From the NCBI RefSeq assembly GCF_007565055.1, contig NC_044560.1, positions 47,481,530-47,545,529 of the forward strand: 64,000 nucleotides of DNA, written 5' to 3'. The stretch is from Rhinopithecus roxellana (Eukaryota; Chordata; Mammalia; Primates; Cercopithecidae). Below, in pieces: positions 1-12,865 of the stretch. The notes under the pieces are model-generated. The model was given only the letters and a program-made list of their open reading frames with translations. It was not told the DNA's origin and did not search any database. A program made the position numbers and the translations under genes. Within the stretch, counting starts at the first letter, position 1; every line of letters begins with the position of its first letter.

Positions 1-393
1 ATGGAGAAGGGGGAAGAAAAATGAGAGGCAAATGATGGTAGCAGAGGTAACAGACAAGTGAGGCAAAAGAATGGGACAGATAAGGCAGGAATGTTCAAAC
101 AAAGCCGAAAGCCAGGGCGAGATATGCAATGCAACTGGAAGGCAGTTTGAAAGAAAACTAGCTCAAGGCAAGGCTAAAGAGAAGGCAATTCTGCTTCAGT
201 CAAGGGAGGAATTCTCTGGAGAAAACAACAGACTACAAGCGAAAGAGGAGGAAAAATGGCTTTCAATTATCCATGTTATCTTTCCCTACCAATCATTACA
301 GATGATGAATAGATGCAATAAAAGCCAATATTCAATTTTTCCAATTTACATGGTAAGAAGGCCATAATATATTGTTAAGGGGAAGAAACAGCA

Positions 394-575
394 GGCTACC
401 AAACAGTGTATATAATATGATCTCACTTTTTGCAATATATTTGTATGCACAGAAACACTCTGGATGGATTTATATAGAAATGTTAATAGTAGGACTACAA
501 GTGATTTTTATACTTTTTCTCATCTGTATTTTCCACAATTAACATGCATTATGAATATAATAAGAAAAAGTCATA
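394..575 (+). mobile_element. L1 (L1ME-like) 3' end fragment
   Basis: The stretch from the CAGTGTATATAATATGATC motif through TTTTTATACTTTTTCTCATC and an ending near AATAATAAGAAAAAG resembles the 3' end common to old L1ME-type copies. The same motif series recurs in the window at 12060, 13330 and 51085. Confidence 0.6.
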
Positions 576-770
576 TTTTGTAAAGTTCCTTCTGAACCAT
601 TTAGACTCAGCCAATGTATGCAGAGTACCCACTATGTGCTGGGCATGATAATTAGTGCTTTTCTGTCAGCACATGATTACTCTGATCAACAGTCCACTTG
701 CCCTTACTGTTTCACACAATTTTTAACTCCTAAGAGGTGAAAAGGACTTTAGAGCTTATTTAATGATTCT

Positions 771-1335
771 GTTTTAAAAATTGTGGTGAAATACATACAA
801 TGTAACATTTACCATCTTAACCATTTTTGAGTGTACAGTTCAGTGGGATTCGGTACGTTCACGTTGTTGTGCAAACATCACCAACATCCATCTCCAGAAC
901 TCTTTTCATCTTGCAAAGCTGAAACTCCGCACCCCTTCAACACTGACTCCCCATTCTGCCCTCCCCCTAACCCCTGGCAGCCACTACTCTACTTTCCATT
1001 TCTATGAATTTGACTACTCTAGGTACCTCACATCTGTAGAATCATATAGTATTTATTTTGTTGTGACTGGCTTATTTCATAAGCATAATGAGCATAATGT
1101 CTTCAAGATTCATCCACGTTGTGGCGTATGTCAGAATTTCCTTCCTTTTAAAGGCTGAGTAATATTCCATTCTACGTACACACCATGTTTTGCTTATCCA
1201 TTCGTCTGTCAATGGACACCTGGGTTGCTTCCACCTTTTGGCTATTGTGGAGAATGCTGCTACAACCATAAGCAAACAAATATCTCTTTGAAACTTTGCT
1301 TTCCATGTTTGGGGGTATACACTCAAGATTAGATT
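771..1335 (-). mobile_element. L1 fragment: ORF2 C-terminus and 3'UTR, antisense
   Basis: On the minus strand, 1072-1326 translates to a peptide with PRCPLTDEWISKTW and MEYYSAFKRKEI, which match the C-terminal end of L1 ORF2 (normally CPSTDEWIKKMW and MEYYSAIKKNE). It is degenerate. The adjacent 771-1070 is typical L1M 3'UTR antisense (for example GTGTACAGTTCAGTGG). It is an old, 5'-truncated, dead copy. Confidence 0.85.
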
Positions 1336-1457
1336 TTAATGCAGTCTCAGGGATAAAAGCAGGGACTCCACCAGTAGTATTCCTGAGAAGTGAGCATCAG
1401 TCTCTGTTGGAAAATCCCCAGGGAAAAGAGCTCATCAGCTCATGAGGCAGTAACATA

Positions 1458-1690
1458 ATACAGTGGTTAGAGGGCATAGGCCTTGGTGTCAGACAGAACT
1501 GGGTACAAATTCTTGCTCCACTCCTGACTATTTTATGGCCTTGGGAAAATCAACAGTCTCCTTAGTCTTAGCTTCCCCATCTATAAAGTAGAGATCTAGC
1601 CTATTAGGTGACTATAAAGATTAGGTGCATCACATACTTGATGGACTTAGAACACAGAAAATGCCCCGTAGAAGCTATATACAATCAAAT
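1458..1690 (+). mobile_element. MIR SINE
   Basis: It contains the MIR core order: CAGTGGTTAGAGGGCATAGG, then a diverged 'tggccttgggaaaatca' segment, then a TTCCCCATCTATAAAGTAG segment, and a 3' tail with AGGTGACTATAAAGATTAGG. Confidence 0.8.
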
Positions 1691-2483
1691 AACTCTTTTT
1701 CTTGAAAAAGATCTTATGATAGTCTGAAAGCTGCCTACTTATAATGCCTGCATTGGTTCAATTTCTACCCACTTGAAAAAACAGAGACCCCATCAATTCC
1801 ATCTTCTACAGGATGATGCTTCAGGCATTTTAAGAGATTTCCACTGGAAACTGGTCTTTGGGAGTAGAAAGGCCATTTTATTTTGCATTTGTTTATAGAT
1901 TTATGTACAAGATACTGCTTCTACATTTAGAAAGCTTAAGTATCTGCTTGGGTGACGCTTCAATTCTTATTCCTCCATAGGTAGAAAGCAAAATTTTGTT
2001 TTCCCAGGTAACTTTTCCTGTAATTCAATTAATATAAAGGTCATGCTTTATAACAAGGGTATCAATATAGAAAAACACAAGTTTGCCTAGGAAATATGCA
2101 GACCATGTTCTAAATATATTTTTAAAAATTCTTGTCAAAAATTCCTCCTCCGAACTAATGTCCTCTTGAAAGTGAACTTTTTTTTTAGGTATATTATTAT
2201 TTTTATTATCTATATTTACATATATCTAACACTTTAAGTGGTTCCAGAAAACAGTCTCTCATTTAAGGAAAGAGTTAATATACATGCTTTAAAATTAAAA
2301 TATTTAGAATACATAATTTTTACCTCAAGATATCTTTTTTTGGGGGGAAAATGACAACTCCATTAGCATAGTTTCTCATTAGACAACTGGGAATGACTTT
2401 CTTCAAGCCAAATGTGGCAGGTGTCATTGTGGTAAGAAAAATTTAAGCTGTTGTCCCTATGATGCCAAATATTTAACAGAAAC

Positions 2484-2484
<1 letters not shown>

Positions 2485-2531
<47 letters not shown>
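2485..2531 (+). repeat. Poly-A tract, 47 bases
   Basis: This is an uninterrupted run of A with no recognisable Alu, L1 or processed gene body upstream (to about 2300). It may be a slipped microsatellite or the tail of a very truncated insertion. Confidence 0.9.
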
Positions 2532-2535
<4 letters not shown>

Positions 2536-4346
2536 GAGTTCCAGATGCCAACATTGGGCCTACATGACATCATTCATCCAGATGCATGGAAAATCTGGAT
2601 TTTTAAGAATTGAATTTCTGTGGTCAGCATTACGAAAACTCAGATTCTGGGTTAAGTGAGGCATTTGTGAAGGAAAGCCACAGTGGAATATAATACATTT
2701 CGATTACAGAGAAATAAATTGAATGGAACACAGCGTACAATTTCAGGGCTGTGAATCACAGCTTATATAAAAAATACTATGTAAAATACAGACAGGACAT
2801 TTCAAAGCTGCATTTTAAAGGCTCTTAATGAAGCAACTTGAGGACATTCGTGCTTTGGGAAAATGAATCATCCAATATAGAGCCACTATCTCCAGTTCTC
2901 CCCCCTCACTGAACTTGGACACTTACCCAAATGTACAAAATTAAATTATGTTCTTCTGTTTTAATGCCTTACAGGTAATCATGCAACTTCAAATTCACCA
3001 GAAAAGTGTTTGAATATTTGAAGGTATGGGAAAATAAGCAAATAACTGAAAGAATTTTATGGGAGGTACTGAATAGGAGATTTTAATCTCAGATGCCATG
3101 TGCAGGCCAGTTTAAGAAGAAACAGCAGAGGTGGGAAATTCAAGAGTTAACCTTCTCTCTCCCCTTTTGGCTCCCCCTCTCCTCCCAGCTGCCTTCTCTG
3201 CTGATGCTGTACTTTCTGTGACCCTGCTTCAGTGTGAGGAAGGCTTCAGATACAATGCAGTTTAACCTGTGCTGTCGACATAGCAATAAACCAAAGCCCT
3301 TTACAGAGGGAGCAAATGGACCCAGGAAGGCAAATCTATTCCATTCATATGCACCTGGTCATAGTTTTATAAACGGAGGCGAATAGTTATAAATTAGGCA
3401 TCTGGAGATTCCACACACAGGCATGTGCACAAAATTGCTCCAAGAATGTTTTCAAACACCGTGCTAAGAACCTTACAGAGAAAATACTTTCCTTAGGTTA
3501 ATTATGATAAAATATGGTCATGTTCTAATTAGGAAATCAGAGAGTAGTTTATTTCAAAACGTGAATATAATTCTATTTCACAAACCTCTAAATGCCTCTA
3601 CCTATACTAACGTTGAACTTAAAAAGTCTTTTACTATTTCTCAATATACAGCAGCCATTCCAAAACTTTTCAAAAAGATTTCTTCTCCTTGACCTGGACT
3701 AGCACAAAACACAACTGTCTATGGGCAGACAAGCTCTGGATGTCTGGGCAGTCCTCTTCTCTCAATCACCTGCTTCAGATATGACTCATACACACCCCTC
3801 ACCACCCACCGCACCTTGCTCCCCAGTGGCCAGCAGTAACCACTAACAAACACGTCTTATTTCTGGACCAACACCAGCAACTTAATAGGGCTCATGCACC
3901 CTTTCCCTCTCTTTCTTTCAGAAAGCTTGCCAGGTTCCTGGGGACCCTCTAATGAATACAGAGGAGTGGCTGGTCCCTCCATGCCCAGCATGCACTCTGA
4001 TGTCACTGGTTTTACTTTCAGGTTCTGTAGGGGCCTGCTTCTGTCTGCTTGCATTTAGAGGGCCATGAATTCCTAAAAGAGGGAACACACACTAGCTAAC
4101 CCTGGGAAACCTTTTTTGCCATGGCTAAAACAGCTCTTCTTCTACCCACTCAATACAAGAAGCAAAAACTGCAGGAAAGTTTTCTGTGATTTCTGAGAAC
4201 ACATGGAAATGTGGCTGGGATCAGGAGGAAAGGGAAGACTGGACAGGGTCTGGAAAATGAGGCCTTTTGTGCCAAAAGACAAGTTAAAATGCACCTGATG
4301 AATAATACAAGCTGCACCACATACAGAAAAGATGAGAGCGGCCCAC

Positions 4347-4438
4347 CTGTGTCTGTTGAGGGATATTTACAAAGCTTGGATCCCGTGGTCCAACACTGAC
4401 GAATCGGTTTGCGGGGGAGGTGCTGGGTGTCGAGTAGG
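4347..4438 (-). CDS. NFIA: NFIA penultimate coding exon (fourth of four)
   Basis: This 92-bp exon has a CCCTTCACAG acceptor and an ACACAG|GTGGGC donor. Its first two bases (CC) complete a Thr codon, followed by 30 codons: YSTPSTSPAN, RFVSVGPRDP, SFVNIPQQTQ. In known NFIA only a short tail (SWYLG, stop) follows, in a final exon that also holds the 3'UTR. I searched 1-4346 for that tail's coding sequence and did not see it, so it should lie outside the window. The donor begins GTGGGC, weaker than GTAAGT. If it were not used, the frame would read 20 more codons and stop at 4284-4286. Confidence 0.97.
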
Positions 4439-5416
4439 CTGTGAAGGGAAGGGACACATGCGTTCAGGAAGCGGCACGAGATTGCACACACAAACAACAC
4501 CAAAACACACGGTCTCTGAGCCGACGCAGCTGATTAACAAGGAAATGTGCAAACACTGTAGCTAGCAAAGGGGTCTGGCTAGCAAGGGCATTTTAGACAG
4601 TCAAAAAAGGGGGAAGGCGGATTGGCTTCCAAAGACCATTGGGATAAAATGATGTCAAACTGATGCTCAGACGAGCTATTTTCTCCTTCTACCATACAAA
4701 TTAGAACATGCAGGACATTTGCAAAGTATACTTTCTGAGTTAAACATGAGCTCTGGGGTCAGAAAGAGATATCCTAGTCTTTAGAGCAGAGGGAGAAAGA
4801 AATTAGCTAGGAAGGGGAGGAAAGCAGTTCATTTTACAAGCTTGCTTTTCACACCGTTACACTCCTAAAAAATCATGAAATGGTCCTGTGCCTCTACAGC
4901 TAGAGATGGAAGAGGAATCTTTACAGAAGGAACTAATGGGTTCTCCAGGAAGGAGGTAGAAAACCATTTCAGAATAAGCTGTCTTTATAGGCCCAGTTGT
5001 GTCTAGAACCTTTATGATGCACAAAATATGCTTTTCATATTAACATTTGTAGCCTTCCCATCCTAGAACCTCTCTGTTCAGGCATAAACTATCAAGACCC
5101 TTTGTGAACTAAGATATCACACTGGAACCTCAGGTAACACACTTCAGTTTACTATCCTTTCTTGGTTCATGGAAGTTTTGTTGTTGGTTTTCGTATTTGT
5201 ATTTAAGATCTTCTTTCTACTTTAGTGGGAAAAAATTCAGTGGCTTTGGTGTTTCACTGGCTCTTAAATCCAAAGGTACATTTGGTTTTTTGGTGTCCTG
5301 CAATTCACTTCTTTATCACCAACTCCAAGGATTTGTTCACATTCTTCCTCTGTGCTAGAACCTTTAGACAGTTACTTAAAAATTTCAAATGTCTTCACAA
5401 TAATTAAAAAGACCTA

Positions 5417-5508
5417 AGGTTTTTAAACTAACTCTAGACACACATCATCTAAGAAACAATCTAGGTTTTTAAGCTAACTCTAGACAAACACCATGTAAGA
5501 AACAATCA
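5417..5508 (+). repeat. Two-copy tandem duplication, 46-bp unit
   Basis: 5417-5462 and 5463-5508 both begin AGGTTTTTAA and share CTAACTCTAGACA and TAAGAAACAATC. They differ at a handful of positions. The duplication is local and neither copy matches a known repeat. Confidence 0.85.
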
Positions 5509-8095
5509 GGATATGTAACTTTTTAAAACACAGATAATTGAGGGCATGATATCAAATTCCTGCCAGATTTTTTTTTCCTTCTTGACATCATCTGCTCCTC
5601 TTACTCTGGCTTTCTGTTTTACAGAAAATTGCTCATACTTCTTGTTTCTCTCATTAAACAACTCTAGGGATAAAATTCCCACCATCTGGCCCAGGCCCTG
5701 TTGGTTGTCTTTGGTAAGAGCTAAGCCACCCAAACAGATCTGCAATGGTCATGTGGATGTGGACGTGGCTGTGTTAAAATGGCACTGAACAGAGGTTGAG
5801 CATGAGGGTCCTTGATGTCTCATTTAAATAAGAAACTTTTTGTGATAATAGTATTTGTTTAAGGAGGATCTATTCAGTAATGACTTCATTTAAAATGATC
5901 TAAATGTATATGTCATACTGTCTACCAATGTGGATCTACTGATTTTGTCTCTAGCCCACGCTATGCCAGACTAATTTGAATAGATCTGAGAAATACCTCT
6001 GCCTTTAGCCATTCTGCATGTACCTCTCACTTACCGGCATGGGGATAATTTAATTTTTTTAAAAGCTCAATAAAATAATCTATATTAAGTGTTCCATTCA
6101 CCCCATGGTTTTATTGATATGCTTTGAGAAACAGCAACATAAAGTTTATAAATTGAAAATGATAGAGTATAATTATCTGATAGTGTGTTCCCCTGCTCTT
6201 AGAGCACAAAGAGGTTGTGGGAGGGATAAAGAGGAAGCTAAGAGGTGAAATAACCTGTTGAACCTGTTAGTGGTTAGGGAAAAAAGTGTTCTTTCACACA
6301 TGAATAGGTAGGTAGGTTGAGAAGGAACAAAAAGGAATGAAGGGTATATTAAGGTATGAAGGCTGAGTGATTGATGACAGACGCTGAAACGTGAGTCCGT
6401 GTTTGATGGCCCTAATAGAACAGTGTGCACCCACCTGCTGCTCATCATAGACGCATAGCAGGATTTCCTATGACATTCTTACCATACTGGGGACATCCAA
6501 AACAAGCATGCTAACTGATCCCAACACAGAAGCCATTCTGGGGGTTGGGGGGGTGTCATTTTTTTGTGAAAATAGTTTCACTATAGCAAGCTTACTAAAT
6601 CGGGAAAGGTATCTGTATTATATCCCATCATCTATTTTTGCTTAACCTCAATTTCTCCATTTGAAAGACGATTTAGCATACAAATACTTTAGCTATGCAA
6701 AATTTCTATGAGGCCAACAATCAGATACTTTCCCTTCTTCAGTCATGGGACAAAACATGCAGTCTTAGTTTTACAACATCCCAGAAGCCCTTTCATGCTC
6801 TCAAGGCCTACCAGAGCTTCTCCAAATTTTATTCTAGTTCTTTAAAAAAGAGAACAATGGTAAGAGAGGTGCTAGTGGGTTTGCATTTATATATATATAA
6901 ACTACAAAAGTCTACTAGTCTTTCAGTACCCAAGTGAAACAATGGGACAAATGGTGCCCAGGCAAATTTATTCCATAGAAAGCTAGCTTCTGGGAAAAGC
7001 ACACAGGGAAAATAAAGGAAGGAAGAACGAAATTCTGACTCATCTTCTATTATTCTAGCAGGGTGGTCACCTATAACAGGATGTAGTCCCAAAAAGGATA
7101 CAACATAAGTTGAATTTGATTTTCCTAAAGAAACAATTGAGTAAGGGAATTACACTGTTGAATAAAACCTTAATTGAAACTTTTTGTTAAAACAATCACA
7201 TTTATCATAGTGAATCAATTATACATGCACAGTTAAGAGCTTACAACATGAATATCAAGTAAAGGGGCAATAAGGTAATTCATTACATACAACTGTGTAT
7301 ACTAGGATATATCATATTCATATCCTTCTTAATTATAATTCTTGACTTATTTACAACAGCAATAATCAAAGCTGTAGGTAGAGCTATGAAAAGTCATAAA
7401 ATCCAGAAAATAGTTTTCTGGGGAGATTACTGTAGGGCATTTTTGAGAATTCTGGAGGGGAGATTCAGAAGTGCTTGATGACTTATTGATAAAGTCAACA
7501 GGGAAATCAACTTGGCTACATAATCTCATTATAAGAATCCTCATGGCAAACATGACTATTAGAAATCAAATAATTGATGATTTGGCTGCTTCTGAAACAG
7601 AAAGTGTTTGCTTTTTGTTTTAGCAGCCATTTTACCTATATTAGCGATAGTGCTATGAACCATTTTCCTAACATTGAAGAATGTTCCTCTAAGAAGCTTC
7701 TGGCAAGCTCTCATTTGCACTATCTGACCATATTTTCTCTCTCTCTCTAATGTATTTCTTCACATTATCCAAGAGTCTTAGTTTGGCCAGCACTCCAGCA
7801 GTAAGTTTCAAAATTCCAAACCAGAATTTGATCCCATATCCAGAAAATTTGCGTTCTTTCTGTGTTACCCTCTTAGGGTAGGCATTGCTAATTCTATAAT
7901 CCTTCACTTAGACAATACTGGTCCTGCCTTCCTAAGATCAGTTGGGGAATGGCTCAAGAACAGTTCTCTCGTTATGAACAACAGTTTGATAGGGCCTCTG
8001 AGGATGCTAGGAATTATCTCTAGGGGCATTGTGGGGTACATGGACACGAGGGAGTGGGGTGAAGAGGGTAAGTAGGGGGAATCACCTATCAGTGC

Positions 8096-8100
<5 letters not shown>

Positions 8101-8128
<28 letters not shown>

Positions 8129-8225
8129 TAGAGATGGGGGTCTCGCCATGCTGCTTAGGCTTGTCTCAAACTCTTGAGCTCAGGCAATCCTCCCGCCTTG
8201 GCCTCCCAAGGTGCTGGGACCAAGC
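8101..8225 (-). mobile_element. Free left Alu monomer (FLAM-like), poly-T at left
   Basis: A T tract at 8101-8126 runs straight into the left-arm segment (ATAGAGATGGGGGTCTCGCC ... GCCTCCCAAGGTGCTGGGAC). No right monomer is present. Confidence 0.75.
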
Positions 8226-8599
8226 ACTGTCCTTTATCATGGCGGATGTCCCTGAGAGGACTGAACTGCCTCTACGTCCTCAGAAATGAATGTGGTTCAC
8301 TGACTGCTAGCCAAACAAATTCCAGTTTTTGTTGCTCCTGTGGTAGGTTTCCTTTTTTCTTTTCCCAAATGGGAAGGCATAAGGGATATATCTGCAGAAA
8401 GGAACCATGGCATTTCCAGATGAATTAGTTTTGAGTCTGTAATAGCCTTCACTCAACAATTACACCTGAACATGGTGTTGAGAATGTGGTCAAACTGATT
8501 TGAGTGGAGATGCTTTTGTCTTGTCTTTGGAAAAAATATGACTGAAGAAGAAGATATTAAGATATTAAAATATTTATGCCAATGTCAGTTGATATTTCT

Positions 8600-8897
8600 T
8601 TATTTTTTTTTGAGATGGAGTCTGGTTCTGTCGCCCAGGCTAGAGTGCAGTGGCATGAACATGGCTTACTGAAGCCTTGACCTCCTGAGCTCAAATGATT
8701 CTTGTACTTCAACTTCCTGAGTAGCTGGGACCACAGGCATGTGCCATCATGCCCTTTTAATTTTTAAAATTATTTGTGGAGATGAGGTCTCCCTATGTTG
8801 CCCAGGCTGGTCTCAAACTCCTGGGCTCAAGTGATCCTCCCACCTTGGCCTCCCAAAGTGCTGGGATTACAGGCATGAGCCACCACTACACTCAGCC
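8600..8897 (-). mobile_element. AluJ-type element
   Basis: This full-length inverted Alu runs from GAGATGGAGTCTGGTTCTG to CACCACTACACTCAGCC. Diverged, it looks like an old J-type copy. Confidence 0.93.
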
Positions 8898-9529
8898 AGT
8901 TGATGTTTCTTTAAGATAAAAATAATATTAATAAAATTCCCCAAAACTGACAAACTAGAAAATGTGAGCTCATATTGGTTGGTTTTGAAAGCAGGCAGTT
9001 AGTTTCAAGGTTTAGTTCAAATTTAGCAATCACTAAAATACATGTAATCACAGAAAGGCAGAAAAGGGAGAAAATTTAGCCAGATTTCTTCTGTGTAAAG
9101 GGTAAACCTGAAAGGAGAGCTGCTCTTTGGACAAAAAGCCCTCCATATACCCATAGGGTGCCCAGAAGGAGGCTAAGTGGCTGGTTTCACCTGGGGCTGA
9201 CCTACTTGAGTGACAGCCAGCTCCTCTGGCCGCAGCTAGGAGGAAAATGTGAGGCACCCTGGCAGAAAATATACGGCAGGGTGAGCTTTGAGGTTCTGAA
9301 TTTACTTCCAGATGCAGCAAGCGATGAGGTACCCTAAACCCTGGCAGCCTGGTCTATAAACCGACATGAAGTTAGAAGAAAAATTGGTCTGTTTTATCAA
9401 AGACTCCAAATGTACGGAAGTAGCAAACATTCACCCCCTCTTCATTCCCTTAAACTAGATCCACCACGTCTAGCTTCCGCAGTGCATCATAGAGACATTT
9501 TAATAGATTCATTTTTTTCCTCTCTCTCC

Positions 9530-9985
9530 AAGAGATATTTCAACACTTGCTACGTGCCAGGCTCTGTACTGAGCACTATGGAGGCTGCAAAGGCGAGTGA
9601 GACACACTGTTAGAGCCTAACATGTTAGAGCCTAATGGGGAGAGATAAGTACAGAAGATGGAAACACGAGTGCCTAAAAGTAATATAAATAAAACTCTGC
9701 AGGGTGTAAAGGACAGAAAAGTGACACTGGCAGGAGGAACAGGACAAGCTTTACAAGGGAGATGGAGAGGGCTTCTGGGATGGGCTGTGAAAGATGTGTT
9801 GGTTGACAGGTTCCAGTGGACTAAGGCCACCAAGGGCACAGCACAATTGGAGGAACAGAGGCAGGGAATGGAGCTAGCGATTGCAGAGGGAAAGGAGAAA
9901 ACAGGGAACTTGCAAATTACATTTTGCCATACAGCAAGGAAAGGTAACATTTCAATGATCAGGGACCTGAATGTTTGAAAATGAC
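9530..9985 (-). mobile_element. L2 LINE 3' end fragment, antisense
   Basis: It begins with an antisense L2 end (TGCTACGTGCCAGGCTCTGT) and continues with the GGAGAGATAAGTACAGAAG and later GGCTGTGAAAGATG / GGAACAGAGGCAGGGAATG segments typical of inverted L2. 9609-9638 contains a 15-bp tandem duplication. Confidence 0.65.
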
Positions 9986-10480
9986 GGGGAAGAAGCCTGT
10001 TGAATTTATTTTTAGAGGAGGAGATAATTTACAAAATAAACAGACACCAAATTTCAATTATAAACACTGTTAAGGCAACTAGACATTCCTGCACTCTAAA
10101 CCTTTTCCTGCTCATCTCAAATATCAAGATGCACCTTCATGTGTTCCCTCGTTTTCAGAAACTCAGACATATTCATGTGTGGGAGCCTCCCTCTAAAGCT
10201 AGTCGAAAATTCAATTTCATTCAAAATAGTCTTACTGTATGATTCTACTACCTGCTCAAAATTTGCCAGTTATTAGACAAAAGTAATCAAAACAAGTTCA
10301 GGAATACAGACTTAAACAGAATCCTGGGTATTCAAATTGCAGTTTTATTAAATGTTTATCAGTGACTCCTGGCAGTAAAGGAAATGTGCCTAAGAAGCAT
10401 TCAGTTGCAAACTGAAACAGGGAGGTGGCTAAATACCTCACTGAAATAATTTCCCAAATCTTTTAACTGCACTGTCATGC

Positions 10481-10484
<4 letters not shown>

Positions 10485-10512
<28 letters not shown>
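10485..10512 (+). repeat. Poly-A tract, 28 bases
   Basis: Uninterrupted A run following CATGCTATT; no element body was recognised upstream. Confidence 0.9.
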
Positions 10513-10515
<3 letters not shown>

Positions 10516-11441
10516 CCTGTGAGAAAACTTTCGTGTCTAAAAAAAATGCGGAAACTTAGAAAATAGATTGGCTAATTTCTAAATGAAACATTACAACTGA
10601 ACTCACTTAAAAATCTGAACAGCACTATTTCTTACAAGGTCACAAAAGAAATGCTGGAAAATATCGGAATGTTTCTCCTTCAAAGAAATCAATTGGTATT
10701 GACAAGTTTACAAGGCCTGGGCTAGTATTATTAATATCATTCTATAGCTAGAGAAACAGCCTTTTACAAATCTACAGGCCTTACTTACACATGATCCAAT
10801 ATTCAGAGGTTTCAAAATCCCCACAAGATGGAATGGATGTTGTAGTTTTTATCCAGATGTTTAGCATCTAGAGGATAACTACGCCGAATTTCTATTATTT
10901 TGATCACATCTGTACAGCTACCTCATCCTATTATTTCTGCAAATCTTTTGTCTTTACAAACAAGTTACCAACAGCAACAACAAAAACTCACAACCCTCAG
11001 GGCACAGAATGAAAGCCTCCTTATCGCTAGTAAATTATTACAGAACAACATGCCCACAAGCTTCCTTCCTGAAAAGCTAATGAATTCTAACTTTAACATA
11101 TTAGCATTGCTTAACGTGTATGATAACTATTTGCATGGCATGTCTAAGGTGCCAAGAACTCACAAAAATCATGAAAAGAAATAGTCTGGCCAGATGGCTT
11201 TGCTCTGTGGGTATTTCTGTTTGTATTAAGGATCCTAAGGGCAGTAGGAGGTCAAGCTATATCAGAATTTGGGGTAAAAAGTATAGAAAGGAGGTGCAAG
11301 ACAATTCATGCTATAATGTGCACACAGAGAGGAGACCAGAGTAACCCTTCAACTGGAGATGATTTGACCTTATGTTACCAAAATCTGTGCAAGAAGGCGG
11401 CACTTTACAATGAGTGCAATGAGCGTTTCCTGTAGCCAATC

Positions 11442-11754
11442 TTTTTTTTTTTTTTTAGAGACAGGGTCTTATTCTGTCACCCAGGCTGGAGTACAGTGCA
11501 GTGGTGTCATTATAGCTCACTGCAGCCTCAAATTCCTGGGGGCTCCAGTGATCTTCCCACCTCAGCTTTTCCAGTAGTTAGGACTACAAGCACGTGCCAC
11601 GGTGCCCAGCTAATTTTTTTACTTTTATTTTTTGCAGAGGTAGGGGTCTCGCTATGTTGCTTAGGCTGGTCTGGAACTCCTGGTTTCAAGCAATCTTCCT
11701 GTGATGGCCTCCCAAAGTGCTGGGATTACAGGGGCAAGCAACTGCACCTGGCCC
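11442..11754 (-). mobile_element. AluJ-type element
   Basis: Inverted Alu with a T tract at left and ending CTGCACCTGGCC. Diverged (TTTTTTGCAGAGGTAGGGGT region), it is old. Confidence 0.93.
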
Positions 11755-12059
11755 ACAGCCTGTTTGTTTGAACTGCCTGTAACATTCTTTCTCATAATAG
11801 TTTTTAAAGGTTAAGAATACAACTTTGTTTCAGTTCATTTAAATTTATTTCTGATGGTGAATCCAAATTCTATGACCGTCATTTATTTTTATGTGTATGC
11901 TGTGTGTTGCTCAATTGAAAGAAAATATTTATTGATCAGAAGCAACCATGTATATGGGTAGGGACAGGTGAAAGTTATATTAAATAGCCACAGGGAATAA
12001 ACCCTGGATACGGCTGGGGTTTGCTAAAAAAAGAAACTTTGATCAATATATTGGATTGC

Positions 12060-12810
12060 TCCCACTTGAAAGACTTCTGCAGCCTCTCAAAAGGCAGTGC
12101 AACTCTGGAAATCTACTTCGGGAATTTATCCTCCACAAATACTAATAATACAGATAAAGGTTTACGCTACAAGATGTTCATTACATCATTACTTATAAGA
12201 GCAACAAATTGGAACCAACTTTTAAGTTAATGCTTCATCCATACATTGGAATATTTTGCAGCCATTAATAGTATCTTAAAATAATAGTTAATGACATTGT
12301 AATGTGTTTGTAAGATGAAATAAGAATCATTTACGAAACTGTATAATACATACACACATATATCATGATCAATTATGATTAAAATATGCACAGAAAATGA
12401 CTGGAAAATATGCACAGAGAGTGATTATCTTTGAAGACTGGGATAATGGATGATTTTTTATTTTTCTTTTTTGAAATGGGTCTTGCTCTGTTGCCTAGGC
12501 TAGAGTGCAGTGGCTTTAACACGGCTCACTGCAGCCTTGACCTGCTGGGCTCAAGTGATCCTCCTCCTGCCTCAGCCTCCCAAGTAGCTGGGACCACAGG
12601 TGTGTGCCACACGCCTGGAAAATTTTATGTTCTGTAGAGACACTGTCTCATTATATTGCCCAGGCTGGTCTTGAACTCCTAGGCTCAAGTGATCTTCCTG
12701 TCTCGGCCTCCCAAAGTGCTGGGATTACAGATGTGTGCCATTGTACCCAGCCGGATTATAGATGATTTTTAAATAACTTCTAGTAATTTTTAATGTTAAA
12801 CACAAATGGA
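12060..12810 (+). mobile_element. L1 3' end split by an Alu
   Basis: 12060-12455 matches the L1ME-like 3' end (CCATACATTGGAATATTTTG, GCAGCCATTAATAG). It is interrupted by the Alu at 12456-12752. The sequence GATAATGGATGATTTTT before and GATTATAGATGATTTTT after is the likely ~17-bp target duplication. Confidence 0.65.
12456..12752 (-). mobile_element. AluJ-type element inserted in L1
   Basis: Inverted Alu from TTTTTCTTTTTTGAAATGGG to CATTGTACCCAGCC. Flanked by the ~17-bp duplication described for the host L1. Confidence 0.92.
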
Positions 12811-12865
12811 ACCTAAAAATCTCAAATAATACTTTTTTTTGGAGACAGTACAACACAGTCAATAG

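Larger units (their letters stand above)
1..4346 (-). other. NFIA: Start of the last NFIA intron (partial)
   Basis: This is intron sequence from the GTGGGC donor at 4346 leftwards to the window edge. It contains an L1 3' fragment (394-575), an antisense L1 ORF2 end (771-1335), a MIR (1458-1690) and a 47-base A tract (2485-2531). I recognise nothing else in 1691-2484 or 2532-4346. No terminal exon or polyadenylation site could be assigned. Confidence 0.85.

Noticed and set aside
1072..1326. 84-codon minus-strand frame as a host gene
   Set aside because: It is the degenerate L1 ORF2 C-terminus.
1..4346. Terminal NFIA exon with the SWYLG tail and stop
   Set aside because: Searched for the complement of its expected coding sequence and not found, so it is taken to be outside the window.
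4150..4503. 117-codon minus-strand frame over the exon at 4347-4438
   Set aside because: It is in a different frame from the NFIA reading across that exon and runs through both splice sites.
9576..9978. 124- and 106-codon frames on opposite strands
   Set aside because: Lie within an inverted L2 fragment.
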